From Bacilli bacterium (GTDB lineage Bacteria > Bacillota_I > Bacilli_A > ML615J-28 > CAG-698): a stretch of DNA of 64,000 nt. Position 1 is the first letter of the stretch. The number at the start of each line of letters is the position of its first letter. A program made the position numbers and the translations under genes. Below, in pieces: positions 26,278-36,260 of the stretch. The notes below the pieces were generated by a model. It saw nothing but the letters and a program-made list of their open reading frames with translations, was not told where the DNA came from and did not search any database. The stretch is from NCBI GenBank assembly GCA_017962745.1, contig JAGCUR010000007.1, positions 21,743 to 85,742 of the forward strand, in the 5' to 3' direction.

Positions 26278-28113
26278 ATGAGTGTTTTTCCTGTGCCCAA
26301 AAAGGTCATAAGAGCCGATGGATTTTTTGAAACAAGTGAATTAATGAAGGTTTTCAGCGAGTTAGAAAGTCTTTTTGTTTATGAAGAGTTGAAAACGTTT
26401 GTTAATTTTGAGAAAGCAGCGAAAGAAGATGCACAATTAAAGTACTTACTCGATAATGAATTAGCTGAACAAGATTATAAAATTGTGGTAGAAGACAAAA
26501 CTATAACAATCTATGCATCAAGTGCTGTAGGTCATTTCTATGGAACTACTACACTGAAACAAATTTTTGATAAATCTATACAGTGTCAAACAATAATTGA
26601 TGGACCGGACTTAAAGGTGCGAGGCTTTATGTATGACATCAGTCGTAATAAAGTGCCAAAAGTAGAAACAGTTAAATTAATTATTGATGTAATGGCAAAA
26701 CTTAAAATGAATCATTTAGAGTTATATGTGGAAGGATTCTCATTCGGATATAAATCATTTCCAGAATATCTACACAAGGATGGATATTTATCGATTGAAG
26801 AATATCAAGAGATTGAAGCATATGCTAATTCTAAATTTATTGATTTCGTACCAAATATGAATGGTTTTGGGCATATGAATGCATGGCTTGCTATTCCAGA
26901 GCTTAAACATTTAGGTGAAACCGAAACTGGTATGTATAAATGGGGTAAGTTTAGAAAACCATCTACACTTAATGCCCTAGATCCTGAATCTATTGAATTA
27001 GTTAAAAAGATGTATGCGGATATGATTCCATATATGAAATCACAATACTTCAATATGAACTTTGATGAACCATTTGAACTTGGTTTAGAAAAGACTAAAG
27101 AAGCAGTAGAACAATATGGTGAAGAAAAAGTATATATCGATTATATGTTAAAGGCATATGAAGAGATTAAGAAATACGGTAAAACGCCAATCATTTGGGG
27201 TGATGTATTAATTAATCACGATAATGCTTTACCACTTATTCCAAAAGATATGATATTTGCGGAATGGGGATATGAAGCAGAACATCCATTTAAAGATCAT
27301 CTAAAGAAGTTATCAAAGGAAGGCATTAAATTCTTAGCTGCTCCAGGAACATCTACTTGGAATACAATTGCTGGTAGAAAAGACGATGCTTATGAAAATA
27401 TCTTAAATGCTTGCTACTATACTAAAGAATATGGTGGTGAAGGAATTCTCCTTACTGATTGGGGTGATAATGGTCACTTACAACCATTACCAATTAGCTT
27501 ACCTTATTTAGCATATGCGGGATTATTATCTTACAGATGTAATGAAGGCGCATTTAAGAAAGTTAGAAAGTTTGTAAACAAAGAGATATTTGATGATAGT
27601 AGCGGAATGATAGCTGATTTAATTTTAGAATTAGGCAATTATTATCATTTTGAAAATGATTATGTAGGCAATGCTACTCATTCATTCCATGTGATTACAC
27701 AATCAGTTAATGCCCTAGATCAAGAGGAAGAAGATAGGGTTGATTATGTAATTAAGAGAATGCATGGTAAAGAATTAACAATTGAGAAATACAACGCAAT
27801 TATGGATTTCTATGATGCTAAACATAATCAGCTACTTGATTGTGATGTGGATAACTTAGTAAAAGATGAATTGGCATTTGCAATTCATCTACTAAAGACT
27901 CTTGCTACATTCTTACTTGCTGTTAATGATATTTATGATAACAAGTTTAGAATTAAGAGATTTAAAGAAGTATTGAAACAAAAAGACATATTAATTGGAA
28001 CGCTCGAATATATTTGGTTAGAGAGAAACAAATATAGCGAATTAGAAGATAGCATACAGAAAATTACAAGTGTAATGACTATGTGTGAAGAATTTATAGG
28101 GAGGCTTAAATGA
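26278..28113 (+). CDS. GH20-like beta-N-acetylhexosaminidase
   Basis: A 611-residue protein. An N-terminal GH20b-like domain (about 1-125, with VVEDKTITIYASSAVGHFYG) precedes a TIM barrel that starts at RGFMYDISRNKVPKVETVK, typical of GH20 (R-G-x-M-x-D-x-x-R). The catalytic Asp-Glu pair is in YFNMNFDEPFELG. WGD and WNTIAG further on fit the barrel. There is no signal peptide, so it is cytoplasmic and would trim imported GlcNAc- or GalNAc-ended oligosaccharides. The ATG at 26278 follows AAGGAGATATTT. Its stop overlaps the next ATG (ATGA). The family call is good; the exact glycan is inferred. Confidence 0.84.
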   Translation: MSVFPVPKKVIRADGFFETSELMKVFSELESLFVYEELKTFVNFEKAAKEDAQLKYLLDNELAEQDYKIVVEDKTITIYASSAVGHFYGTTTLKQIFDKSIQCQTIIDGPDLKVRGFMYDISRNKVPKVETVKLIIDVMAKLKMNHLELYVEGFSFGYKSFPEYLHKDGYLSIEEYQEIEAYANSKFIDFVPNMNGFGHMNAWLAIPELKHLGETETGMYKWGKFRKPSTLNALDPESIELVKKMYADMIPYMKSQYFNMNFDEPFELGLEKTKEAVEQYGEEKVYIDYMLKAYEEIKKYGKTPIIWGDVLINHDNALPLIPKDMIFAEWGYEAEHPFKDHLKKLSKEGIKFLAAPGTSTWNTIAGRKDDAYENILNACYYTKEYGGEGILLTDWGDNGHLQPLPISLPYLAYAGLLSYRCNEGAFKKVRKFVNKEIFDDSSGMIADLILELGNYYHFENDYVGNATHSFHVITQSVNALDQEEEDRVDYVIKRMHGKELTIEKYNAIMDFYDAKHNQLLDCDVDNLVKDELAFAIHLLKTLATFLLAVNDIYDNKFRIKRFKEVLKQKDILIGTLEYIWLERNKYSELEDSIQKITSVMTMCEEFIGRLK

Positions 28114-31100
28114 AAGTAGTAATTACTGATAAGATGCTAAAGAAAATATTCTTTATAGCACTTGGAGTTGTTGTGTTCGTCATACTGATAATTGCTATTG
28201 TTCAAAGTTTTGACAAAGGTCATGTGTCATCTAATTCAACAATCATGAAAGATGTATCACCAACCGGCAAATACTTGAAATATTTACAACTTAACAATTA
28301 TGAAGACGAAAGTTTATATCCTACTGAAACAATTGAACTAAATGCTAAAGACGCTGTTTTAGTAGCTGGTTCAACAAACGAAACATATTTCAAAGAAATC
28401 AATTCAAATCATGTTCATATGCAAAGAAATGATCGTGGTGAAGAACAAGAAGTAACTATTAGATATGATGAGATTACAGATACTGATGGCACACTTTTAG
28501 CAAGTGATGCATCAGATAAAGTAATTTACATGGGAGCAACAGGATCAGCCACTTGGGAATTTAATGTTCCTGCTGATGGCTTCTATAATATCTTACTTGA
28601 TTATGTAGCAGAACAAAGCGGTGGGGCTAACATCGAACGTAAATTTGTTGTTGATGAAGCAAAAGATGCAAATGGTAATTACATCCCTCCATATGATGCA
28701 TTACTAAATGTATCATTCCAACGTGTTTGGGGCGATGCACCAGGTGCTGATATCATTACTGATATCAATGGTAACCAAATTAAACCTGAACAAGCTGAAT
28801 ACTTCTTCAGACGTCAAGTTTACGCTAAAGACTCAGTTGGTTATGTTACTGAACCTTACCTTGTATTCTTCGAAGCTGGTAATCATAAATTAACAATTGA
28901 AGCTGTTAGAGAATGCATGACAATCTATAATGTATATCTAACACCAAAAGAACATTATGATTCATATCAAACAGTTTATAACAACTGGATTAGTAGTGGT
29001 GCTAAGATTGTAGATAAAGACAATATGGATATTAACCAAACTGAATGGACAATCCAAGGTGAAGACTCTACATATCGTTCATCATCTACTTTATATGCTG
29101 TATCAGACCGTTCATCTAAATTTAATCATCCTGCTGATCACGTTAAGATTTTACTAAACGTAATCGGTGGAGCTAAATGGTCAACATCAGGCGACTGGAT
29201 TAGTTGGAATGTAAATGTTCCAGTAGCGGGCTTATATAAAATCTCTCTAAGATGTAAGCAAAATTCATCTCGTGGACTATTTGCAGTTAGAACTGTAAGT
29301 ATAAACAATGAAATACCATTCGCTGAAGCAAAGAACTGTAAATTTAATTATAGTGCTAACTACAGTATCGTAACACTTGGTAATTCTGAAGGAGACTTCT
29401 ATTTCTACCTAAATCAAGGTGAAAATATTATTTCTTTAGAAGCAAGCTTAGGTGATTATGGTAGTGAAATTAATAGCGTACAATCAATCATCGATAACTT
29501 AAATAATGTATATCGTCAAATTATTGCTATTACTGGTACATCTCCAGATAACTATATTAACTATAAGTTAAAAGAAAGATTACCAGAATTATTTGATAAC
29601 GCTGATACTGAAGAAGCAAATGATGGTTTATTTAAATCATATGCTAAAGAACTAAGAGAAATAGCAGCGAGAATCACTGAAATATCAGGTGAAAAGAGTG
29701 GTGAAACTGCATCACTTGAAACAATGGCGTTACAGTTAGAAAAGTTTGTTAAGAAGCCTCGTAACATTCAACGTAACTTATCGACATTTAGTTCTAATAT
29801 TTCTTCTTTAGGTACTTGGATTTTAACAGTAACAGAACAAACATTAACAATTGATGAAATATATGTTCATACAAAAGATTTCAAATTACCAAGAGCTAAT
29901 CCTAACTTCTTTGGTGATTTAGGATTCAAGTTTATAGCATTCGTTAGATCATTCTTCTTTGATTACACTACAATTGGTAAAACAGAAGCAACTGCTGGCT
30001 ATGAAAATATCGAAGTATGGTTACTTACTGGTGGATCTGCTGGTCGTGAACAAGCTAATGCGATTAGAACTTTAGTAAATAGTTCATTTACTCATCAACA
30101 TCGTATTAACGTTGACTTAAAAGCCGTATCAAGTGGTGTATTACTAACAGCAACACTTTCTGGTAATGGACCAGATGTAGCGATCCAAGCTGATAATGGT
30201 ACACCTGTTAACTACGCTATCCGTGGCGCAATTTATGATTTAACTCAATTTGATGACTTCGTTGTAGAAGAAAAAGTTGATGCTAATGGTAATAAGAGTT
30301 ATTCAGTTAAAGTTGATGGTGAAGCAGAATCTAGATGGCAAGATAGTGCGATGACTCCTTATGAGTTAGAAGGTGGCTTCTATGCCTTACCTAATACCCA
30401 AGGATTCCTAGTAATGTTCTACCGTACAGATATCTTTGAAGCTCAAGGATGGGATGTACCTCAAACTTGGACTGATGCAATTAACTTAATTCCAGAATTA
30501 CAATTCCAGAACTTATCATTCTACTTACCATTAAATACAGTTGGTGCAAGTAGCGTTGTTAACCAAGTATTTGCAAGTAGACTATATCAAACAGGTGGTA
30601 GATTCTATCGTACTAAGTTAAACGAAGAAACTGGATTAGAATATATGGAATCTAATTTCGATTCAGAAGAAGCAATCAATGCATTCGAATTCTGGTGTTC
30701 ATTCTATACAGATTATAGTTTCTCACTTTCAGTAAGTGGTGGAACATTCATCAATAGATTTAGAACTGGTGAAATGCCAATCGGTATTGCGAGTTATGAA
30801 ACATACAATACACTTGCCGTATCTGCGCCAGAAATTAGAGGTAAATGGAAATTTGCCCTAATGCCAGGAACAGTTGATGATAACGGCGACTTACACATTG
30901 ATGGTGCTGCTGGTGGTAGCGCAATCATGTTAATGAAGCAAGCTAAAAACCCTGAAGGTGGTTGGGAATTCATGAAGTGGTGGACTAGTGCTGATACACA
31001 AATCCAATACGCTCGTGAAATCGAATCTATCTTAGGTGCAGCTGCTCGTCATCCAACTGCTAATATTGAAGCATTCCAAGCATTGTCTTGGACAGTTGAT

Positions 31101-31325
31101 GAATTAGCTGTTCTAATGCAACAATGGGAAAACACAGTTGGTGTACCAGAAGTAGCAGGTGGTTATTACACTGGACGTAACCTAGAAAATGCATTTAGAT
31201 ATGTAGTTAATAATAAAACAAATCCTCGAGAGACACTTGATGACTATGTAAGAACAATCAATAACGAAATAAATCGTAAGCGTGATGAGTTCGGACTTGG
31301 TACATCACCTGACTACTACGGCTAA
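28110..31325 (+). CDS. Membrane-anchored ABC solute-binding protein with N-terminal carbohydrate-binding-like modules
   Basis: A 1071-residue surface protein. One N-terminal helix (about 11-30) without a lipobox anchors it. Two beta-sandwich segments follow (about 145-275, with SATWEFNVPADGFYNILLDY; and about 355-470, with SWNVNVPVAGLYKISL), resembling CBM6/35-type modules. A helical linker (about 480-590) leads to a family 1 sugar-binding protein from about 640 to the end: GYENIEVWLLTGG, NGPDVAIQADN, TQGFLVMFYRTDIFEAQGWD, GGSAIMLM. It would capture oligosaccharides for the adjacent permeases. Coupled to GH20 by a 4-base overlap. The fusion is unusual for the family. Confidence 0.83.
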   Translation: MKVVITDKMLKKIFFIALGVVVFVILIIAIVQSFDKGHVSSNSTIMKDVSPTGKYLKYLQLNNYEDESLYPTETIELNAKDAVLVAGSTNETYFKEINSNHVHMQRNDRGEEQEVTIRYDEITDTDGTLLASDASDKVIYMGATGSATWEFNVPADGFYNILLDYVAEQSGGANIERKFVVDEAKDANGNYIPPYDALLNVSFQRVWGDAPGADIITDINGNQIKPEQAEYFFRRQVYAKDSVGYVTEPYLVFFEAGNHKLTIEAVRECMTIYNVYLTPKEHYDSYQTVYNNWISSGAKIVDKDNMDINQTEWTIQGEDSTYRSSSTLYAVSDRSSKFNHPADHVKILLNVIGGAKWSTSGDWISWNVNVPVAGLYKISLRCKQNSSRGLFAVRTVSINNEIPFAEAKNCKFNYSANYSIVTLGNSEGDFYFYLNQGENIISLEASLGDYGSEINSVQSIIDNLNNVYRQIIAITGTSPDNYINYKLKERLPELFDNADTEEANDGLFKSYAKELREIAARITEISGEKSGETASLETMALQLEKFVKKPRNIQRNLSTFSSNISSLGTWILTVTEQTLTIDEIYVHTKDFKLPRANPNFFGDLGFKFIAFVRSFFFDYTTIGKTEATAGYENIEVWLLTGGSAGREQANAIRTLVNSSFTHQHRINVDLKAVSSGVLLTATLSGNGPDVAIQADNGTPVNYAIRGAIYDLTQFDDFVVEEKVDANGNKSYSVKVDGEAESRWQDSAMTPYELEGGFYALPNTQGFLVMFYRTDIFEAQGWDVPQTWTDAINLIPELQFQNLSFYLPLNTVGASSVVNQVFASRLYQTGGRFYRTKLNEETGLEYMESNFDSEEAINAFEFWCSFYTDYSFSLSVSGGTFINRFRTGEMPIGIASYETYNTLAVSAPEIRGKWKFALMPGTVDDNGDLHIDGAAGGSAIMLMKQAKNPEGGWEFMKWWTSADTQIQYAREIESILGAAARHPTANIEAFQALSWTVDELAVLMQQWENTVGVPEVAGGYYTGRNLENAFRYVVNNKTNPRETLDDYVRTINNEINRKRDEFGLGTSPDYYG

Positions 31326-31339
31326 AAAGGAGGGAAATA

Positions 31340-32341
31340 ATGGAAAATTCAATAAACAAAGAACCTAACTTTTTAGTTAAGGGGTGGAAGAAATTTACTA
31401 ATTGGTGGAACGAAACTGGTCGTAAGATTGACAAATGGAGTAAACGTGGTAAACCAATCAGAAGAAAATTATATTTGAATAGAACATTATATTTAATGAT
31501 GTTCCCATTCTTACTATTATTCTTATTCTTCACAGTTATTCCAGTATTAATGAGTTTATATTTAAGCTTTACTTACTATAACATGTTAGAGACACCAAAG
31601 TTTATTTGGTTTAGTAACTACTTAACACTATTCTTAGATGACCAAATATTTATTACTGCTTTAAAGAATACAGTAATCTTAGCAGTTATTACTGGTCCAG
31701 TTGGTTATATCATGGCATTCGTATTTGCCTGGTTAATTAACGAACTACCTGACCGTATTAGACCTATTATTACATTAGTATTCTATGCACCATCACTTGC
31801 AGGTAATGCCCTAGCTATTTGGACATATATCTTCTCAAGTGACTCATATGGATATGCTAATGCGTTCTTAGTAAGTTTTGGTTTAATCCAAGAACCAATT
31901 CAATGGTTAACAAATACTAAATACATCTTAGCAATCGTTATTATCGTACAGTTATGGATGAGTTTAGGTGTTAACTTCTTGTCACTAGTTGCGGGTCTTA
32001 AAGGTGTTGATAAAACACTATATGAAGCTGCAGCTGTTGACGGTGTTAAAAATAGATGGCAAGAGTTATGGTACATCACACTTCCTAGTATGAAACCACA
32101 ACTTGTGTTTAGTGCCGTTATTCAAATTTCAGGTACTTTAGGTATCGGATCAATTACTGTATCACTAGCGGGCTTCCCATCAGTAGACTATGCAGCCCAT
32201 ACGATTGTAAACCACTTACAAGACTATGGTAACTTGCGTTTCGAAATGGGTTACGCTTCAGCTATCGCAACCTTATTATTCTTAGCATCAATCGGACTTA
32301 ATAAGTTGATCAGAAAGATCATTAGTAAGGTAGGTGAATAA
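31340..32341 (+). CDS. ABC sugar transporter permease, MalF/UgpA type (first pair)
   Basis: A 333-residue inner-membrane permease with about six helices. The cytoplasmic EAA loop that contacts the ATPase is YEAAAVDGVKNRWQELWYIT followed by LPSMKP. The first 45 residues are basic and cytoplasmic. AAGGAGG site 8 bases before the ATG. It partners the next permease and presumably the fused binding protein upstream. No ABC ATPase gene is present in the cluster. Confidence 0.92.
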   Translation: MENSINKEPNFLVKGWKKFTNWWNETGRKIDKWSKRGKPIRRKLYLNRTLYLMMFPFLLLFLFFTVIPVLMSLYLSFTYYNMLETPKFIWFSNYLTLFLDDQIFITALKNTVILAVITGPVGYIMAFVFAWLINELPDRIRPIITLVFYAPSLAGNALAIWTYIFSSDSYGYANAFLVSFGLIQEPIQWLTNTKYILAIVIIVQLWMSLGVNFLSLVAGLKGVDKTLYEAAAVDGVKNRWQELWYITLPSMKPQLVFSAVIQISGTLGIGSITVSLAGFPSVDYAAHTIVNHLQDYGNLRFEMGYASAIATLLFLASIGLNKLIRKIISKVGE

Positions 32342-32342
32342 G

Positions 32343-33314
32343 ATGGCAGAAAAGATTAAAAAAGTTAGAGTAAAGCGTTCTAAACGCGATATTAACGATA
32401 TCAAGTCTGCTAGAATTGATTCGCGCCCATTCTCAGAAATTAGTAATTCGAAGGTATATCGTAGATCAAAGAAAAAGAAAAGAGTAAACCGTTCAACAGG
32501 TGGTGATATTGCCCTAATCGTATTCTTAGCGATTTGTGGAATATTTAGTTTCTTACCATTATTACTAACAGTTAATAATGCGTTCAAACCACTTGATGAA
32601 TTATTCTTATTCCCACCAAGATTCTTCGTTCGTAAGCCAACACTTGCAAACTTTGAAAACTTGGCTAATGCGCTAACTAGTTCACTAGTTCCATTCTCAA
32701 GATATTTCTTCAATACTATATTAATTACAATCGCCGGAACATTTGGTCACTTATTAGTTGCTTCAATGTGTGCATACCCACTAGCAAAATATAAAGTACC
32801 TGGTGGTGCATTCATTCTATCAATTATCACTTTATCATTAATGTTCCCTGGTAGTGTTACAGGTATCCCTCGTTATATCATTTTCAACTGGTTTGGAATG
32901 ATTGATACCCACTGGTCAATAATCTTACCTGCCCTACAATCATCCCTTGGTCTATTCTTAATGAGACAGTTTATGGTTGGTGTACCAACAGAACTTCTAG
33001 AATCTGCCAAGATCGATGGTGCTGGTGAGTTTAGAATTTATTGGAAAATCGTTATGCCTCTAGTTAAACCTGCTTGGTTAACTTTAATTATCTTATTAAT
33101 CCAAGATCTATGGTCTGCAGATGGATCAAGTTATATCTATCGTGAAGATTATAAGTTAGTAAGTTATGCCTTAAGCCAGATTTCAGCTGGTGGTCCAGCC
33201 CTAGAAGGTATTTCAGCTGCCGTTAGTTTAATTATGATTTTAGTACCAATCCTTGTATTCATAATTTCTCAATCACAAGTTATGGAAACAATGGCTCATT
33301 CTGGTATGAAGTAG
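32343..33314 (+). CDS. ABC sugar transporter permease, MalG/UgpE type (first pair)
   Basis: A 323-residue permease with a long basic N-terminal tail (about 60 residues) before six helices. The EAA loop is LLESAKIDGAGEFRIYWKIV followed by MPLVKP. The frame also has a GTG at 32334, but the ATG at 32343 follows AGGTGA at a better distance. It sits one base after the preceding stop. Confidence 0.92.
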   Translation: MAEKIKKVRVKRSKRDINDIKSARIDSRPFSEISNSKVYRRSKKKKRVNRSTGGDIALIVFLAICGIFSFLPLLLTVNNAFKPLDELFLFPPRFFVRKPTLANFENLANALTSSLVPFSRYFFNTILITIAGTFGHLLVASMCAYPLAKYKVPGGAFILSIITLSLMFPGSVTGIPRYIIFNWFGMIDTHWSIILPALQSSLGLFLMRQFMVGVPTELLESAKIDGAGEFRIYWKIVMPLVKPAWLTLIILLIQDLWSADGSSYIYREDYKLVSYALSQISAGGPALEGISAAVSLIMILVPILVFIISQSQVMETMAHSGMK

Positions 33315-33325
33315 GAGTAAGTTTT

Positions 33326-35512
33326 ATGAAAAGAATTATCTCTAAAATCTTCATTCTAGTTTTAGCCGTTAGTTTACTTGGTCTCGGATTACACAGTAAG
33401 GCAGCAACTGGTTATTCATATGACCACAATAAAAAAATTATTTATTCAGCAGAAGGCTTAATTTATGACCACAGCTTCGATGGTAAATCATTAGGTATTG
33501 GTTATAGTGGACTTACTTCTCCTGAAGACTTCTTCATCTTCAATCATCCAACTACAGATGAAGTGAAGATGTACTTAACAGATTCAAAAGCAAACACAAT
33601 ATATGTATTAGATACAACATTTAATAAGATTGATGCATACAATTCATTTGTTTTAGATGTAGCTAAATTTAATGATACACAACTTAAAGCAATGAAGAGT
33701 AATGGTGCTTCTATTGTAGTAAGTTATGAAAAAGCTGATAGGATTGTAGAAGACTTTTTGAAAGATTTAAATAAATCAATCAAAGCTAATGGATTTATGC
33801 CACAAAATGGTATTGAAATTAGTGGCGGTACTAAAGTCACTACAATTAGCGCATCTAACTTCTACGAAGCTACTAAATATATTTTAGTAGGTAAAGGAAC
33901 AAGTGATGAAAACTGGGATAGTACTGCTAAAGGTCTTTTAGAAGTTGATAAAGCATTCACATCAAAATGGTTATGGTATTTATCATATGCTCAAAGCACT
34001 CATTTAAGTAATGAATACTTACTTGGTGCATGTAACAAAGCAGGCTTGCTATATGATTATAGCGGTGCAACAGCAGAAGTATATGATGTAAGTTCAGCAA
34101 AGATGTTAGCTAATAACATTGCTAACTTAATCAATTACTCTAGTGAAACAAAACACGGTGTAGAAGGTAATAGCTATGTAGCTTCAAACTTCGCAAATAA
34201 AGAAGCAACTGAAGCTAAGTTAGTAGAAGATTGTGGTGCAATGTCACTAAATGCTATTAGAAATGCTGGTACTTATACAATCGGTTTAGCTAACCCTAAA
34301 TCAGCATATCGTAGTGTTATCACTAAGTTTGCAGATGAATCATTAGATAACCGTGATTTCTTATACATTTGTGACTACGATAATAACCAAGTATTATGTA
34401 TCGATTCACAAACATTAGAAATTAAGATCGTTATTACTAACCCTAACGAATACGAAAATGTATTAGTATTCGACGCGCAAGTATTCCAACCTCAAAAAGT
34501 TGTTACTGATAACGCTGGTAGAATTTATGTTATCGCTAATAGTGTCTTTGAAGGTATTCTTCAATTCGATGCTGATGGTATTTATAAACGTTTCACAGGT
34601 GTTAACAACGTAACATTAACTGCTTGGGATATCTTCTGGTTATCAGTATCAACTGAAGCCCAATACGAAAGTAGAAAATCATATATCAATACGACATTTA
34701 CAAGTATGGCAGTAGATGTAACTGGTACATTTATTTATAGTACTGCTTCACCTATTACTAACTCAAATGGTAGTGTTAACTCTACAGCAATGATTAAGAA
34801 ACTTAATCCAGCTGGAAAAGATGTACTACGTCGTAACGGATATGCTCCTCCTCAAGGTGACTTGACATATGTAGCTGACACTGCAAATGGTGCAGAAATT
34901 GCTGTTGGTCCATCAAGCTTTAACGCAATCGCTGTTAATGAATATGGTATGTATACAGTCGTTGATAGTAAACGTAACCGCCTATTTACATATGACAACG
35001 AAGGACATCTACTTTATATCTCAGGTGAAAGCGGAAAATACACTAACGTATTAGATGCTCCTGTTGCTATTCAATATTATGGCGATGATATCATCGTCCT
35101 AGATAAGAATACTAAAGAATTAAAAGTATTCGTATCAACTGAAATCGGTGGTTACATCAATAAAGCCGTAGAACTAGAATACAAAGGCGATATTGATAGT
35201 GCAGCAGAATACTGGAAGAAAGTTATCAAATTCAATGCTAACTACGAATATGCATATGTTGGTGTTGGTAAGAAGTACTTAAAAGATAAAGAGTACAAGA
35301 CTGCAATGCAATACTTCAAGAATGGTTCTAATAAATTACAATACTCTGAAGCATATAAGTTATATCGAAATAACATCATCAAGAAATATGCTCCTCCAGT
35401 ATTATATGTAATTGTAGGACTAGTAATTGTTCTAGTTGTATTCAAGATTGTTAGAAAGAAGCTAGGTAAGAACAAACCTAAAGAAGAATTAAATATGGGT
35501 GAGGACGAATAA
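33326..35512 (+). CDS. Extracellular NHL/beta-propeller protein with TPR repeat and C-terminal membrane anchor
   Basis: A 728-residue protein with a signal peptide (MKRIISKIFILVLAVSLLGL, cleavage after about residue 27). Propeller-like repeats (MYLTDSKANTIYVLDTTFN; FLYICDYDNNQVLCIDSQTL; GMYTVVDSKRNRLFTYDNEG) flank an inserted helical region (about 110-330). A TPR-like segment (AAEYWKKVIKFNANYEYAYV) lies near 625-665 and one membrane helix near 692-711, with a basic cytoplasmic tail. It is probably a surface sensor or scaffold for the transporter. I know of this type next to Yip1 and DUF5696 genes in Bacillota sugar clusters; no function is established. Confidence 0.72.
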   Translation: MKRIISKIFILVLAVSLLGLGLHSKAATGYSYDHNKKIIYSAEGLIYDHSFDGKSLGIGYSGLTSPEDFFIFNHPTTDEVKMYLTDSKANTIYVLDTTFNKIDAYNSFVLDVAKFNDTQLKAMKSNGASIVVSYEKADRIVEDFLKDLNKSIKANGFMPQNGIEISGGTKVTTISASNFYEATKYILVGKGTSDENWDSTAKGLLEVDKAFTSKWLWYLSYAQSTHLSNEYLLGACNKAGLLYDYSGATAEVYDVSSAKMLANNIANLINYSSETKHGVEGNSYVASNFANKEATEAKLVEDCGAMSLNAIRNAGTYTIGLANPKSAYRSVITKFADESLDNRDFLYICDYDNNQVLCIDSQTLEIKIVITNPNEYENVLVFDAQVFQPQKVVTDNAGRIYVIANSVFEGILQFDADGIYKRFTGVNNVTLTAWDIFWLSVSTEAQYESRKSYINTTFTSMAVDVTGTFIYSTASPITNSNGSVNSTAMIKKLNPAGKDVLRRNGYAPPQGDLTYVADTANGAEIAVGPSSFNAIAVNEYGMYTVVDSKRNRLFTYDNEGHLLYISGESGKYTNVLDAPVAIQYYGDDIIVLDKNTKELKVFVSTEIGGYINKAVELEYKGDIDSAAEYWKKVIKFNANYEYAYVGVGKKYLKDKEYKTAMQYFKNGSNKLQYSEAYKLYRNNIIKKYAPPVLYVIVGLVIVLVVFKIVRKKLGKNKPKEELNMGEDE

Positions 35513-35513
35513 T

Positions 35514-36260
35514 ATGGAAAAAGAAGTATTAGATTCTCAACAATTAAATAAATCTTCTGAAGAAACAAAGGAAAGCAAAGCTAAGAAGTTCTTCGGCGTT
35601 CTTAAAAGATTTTGGAAATATTTCGTAGAAGAATATATTAAGTTTCCACTATATATTCTTGCCCATCCAATGAAGGGTTTCATGATGTTCCAAAGAGAAC
35701 ATCGTGCAAAATGGGGTCCAGCAATCTTTTATGCCGTAGTTGTTATCATTATTAACATCTTAGACTTCCAATATGTTTCGATTGAAATTCGTGACCGTGA
35801 TTTGAAGAACTTAAAGTTCTTCGCCCAAATCACATATATCGTAGGACCCATCTTACTTTATACATTTGCTAGTTGGGCATGTACTACCATCCTTGATGGT
35901 AAAGGTAAATTAAAAGAAATATTCTTAATGACATGCTATTCATTATTCCCACTTGCTTGGTGTAGTGGAATTGCCTTAGCATTAAGTAATATTTTAACTG
36001 GTACAGAACTTGCCATTTACCGTTTGATTTATGCTCTAGGTTATGTATTAATGGGTTATATGATCTTTACGGGAATGATTACTATTCACGAGTTTGGATT
36101 AGGTAAAACACTGTTTTCTTTAATTCTTACATTAATAGCGGCAATCGTAATTGTCTTTGTCATTTTATTAATGTATGAATTGTTCCAAAAGATGTTCGGT
36201 TTTCTTTATACTTTGTATACTGAAATAACGCAAAGAGATCTTTTGAGGTTCCGAAAATGA
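35514..36260 (+). CDS. Yip1 family membrane protein
   Basis: A 248-residue protein with an acidic and basic N-terminal tail and five hydrophobic helices. The start of the membrane part, ILAHPMKGFMMFQREHRAKW, is typical of bacterial YIP1-family proteins (P-x-x-x-F). The ATG at 35514 is favoured over a GTG at 35499. It overlaps the next gene by 4 bases (ATGA). In eukaryotes Yip1 proteins act in vesicle traffic; the bacterial role is unknown. Its place between a surface propeller protein and DUF5696 suggests a membrane partner of the glycan system. Confidence 0.8.
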   Translation: MEKEVLDSQQLNKSSEETKESKAKKFFGVLKRFWKYFVEEYIKFPLYILAHPMKGFMMFQREHRAKWGPAIFYAVVVIIINILDFQYVSIEIRDRDLKNLKFFAQITYIVGPILLYTFASWACTTILDGKGKLKEIFLMTCYSLFPLAWCSGIALALSNILTGTELAIYRLIYALGYVLMGYMIFTGMITIHEFGLGKTLFSLILTLIAAIVIVFVILLMYELFQKMFGFLYTLYTEITQRDLLRFRK

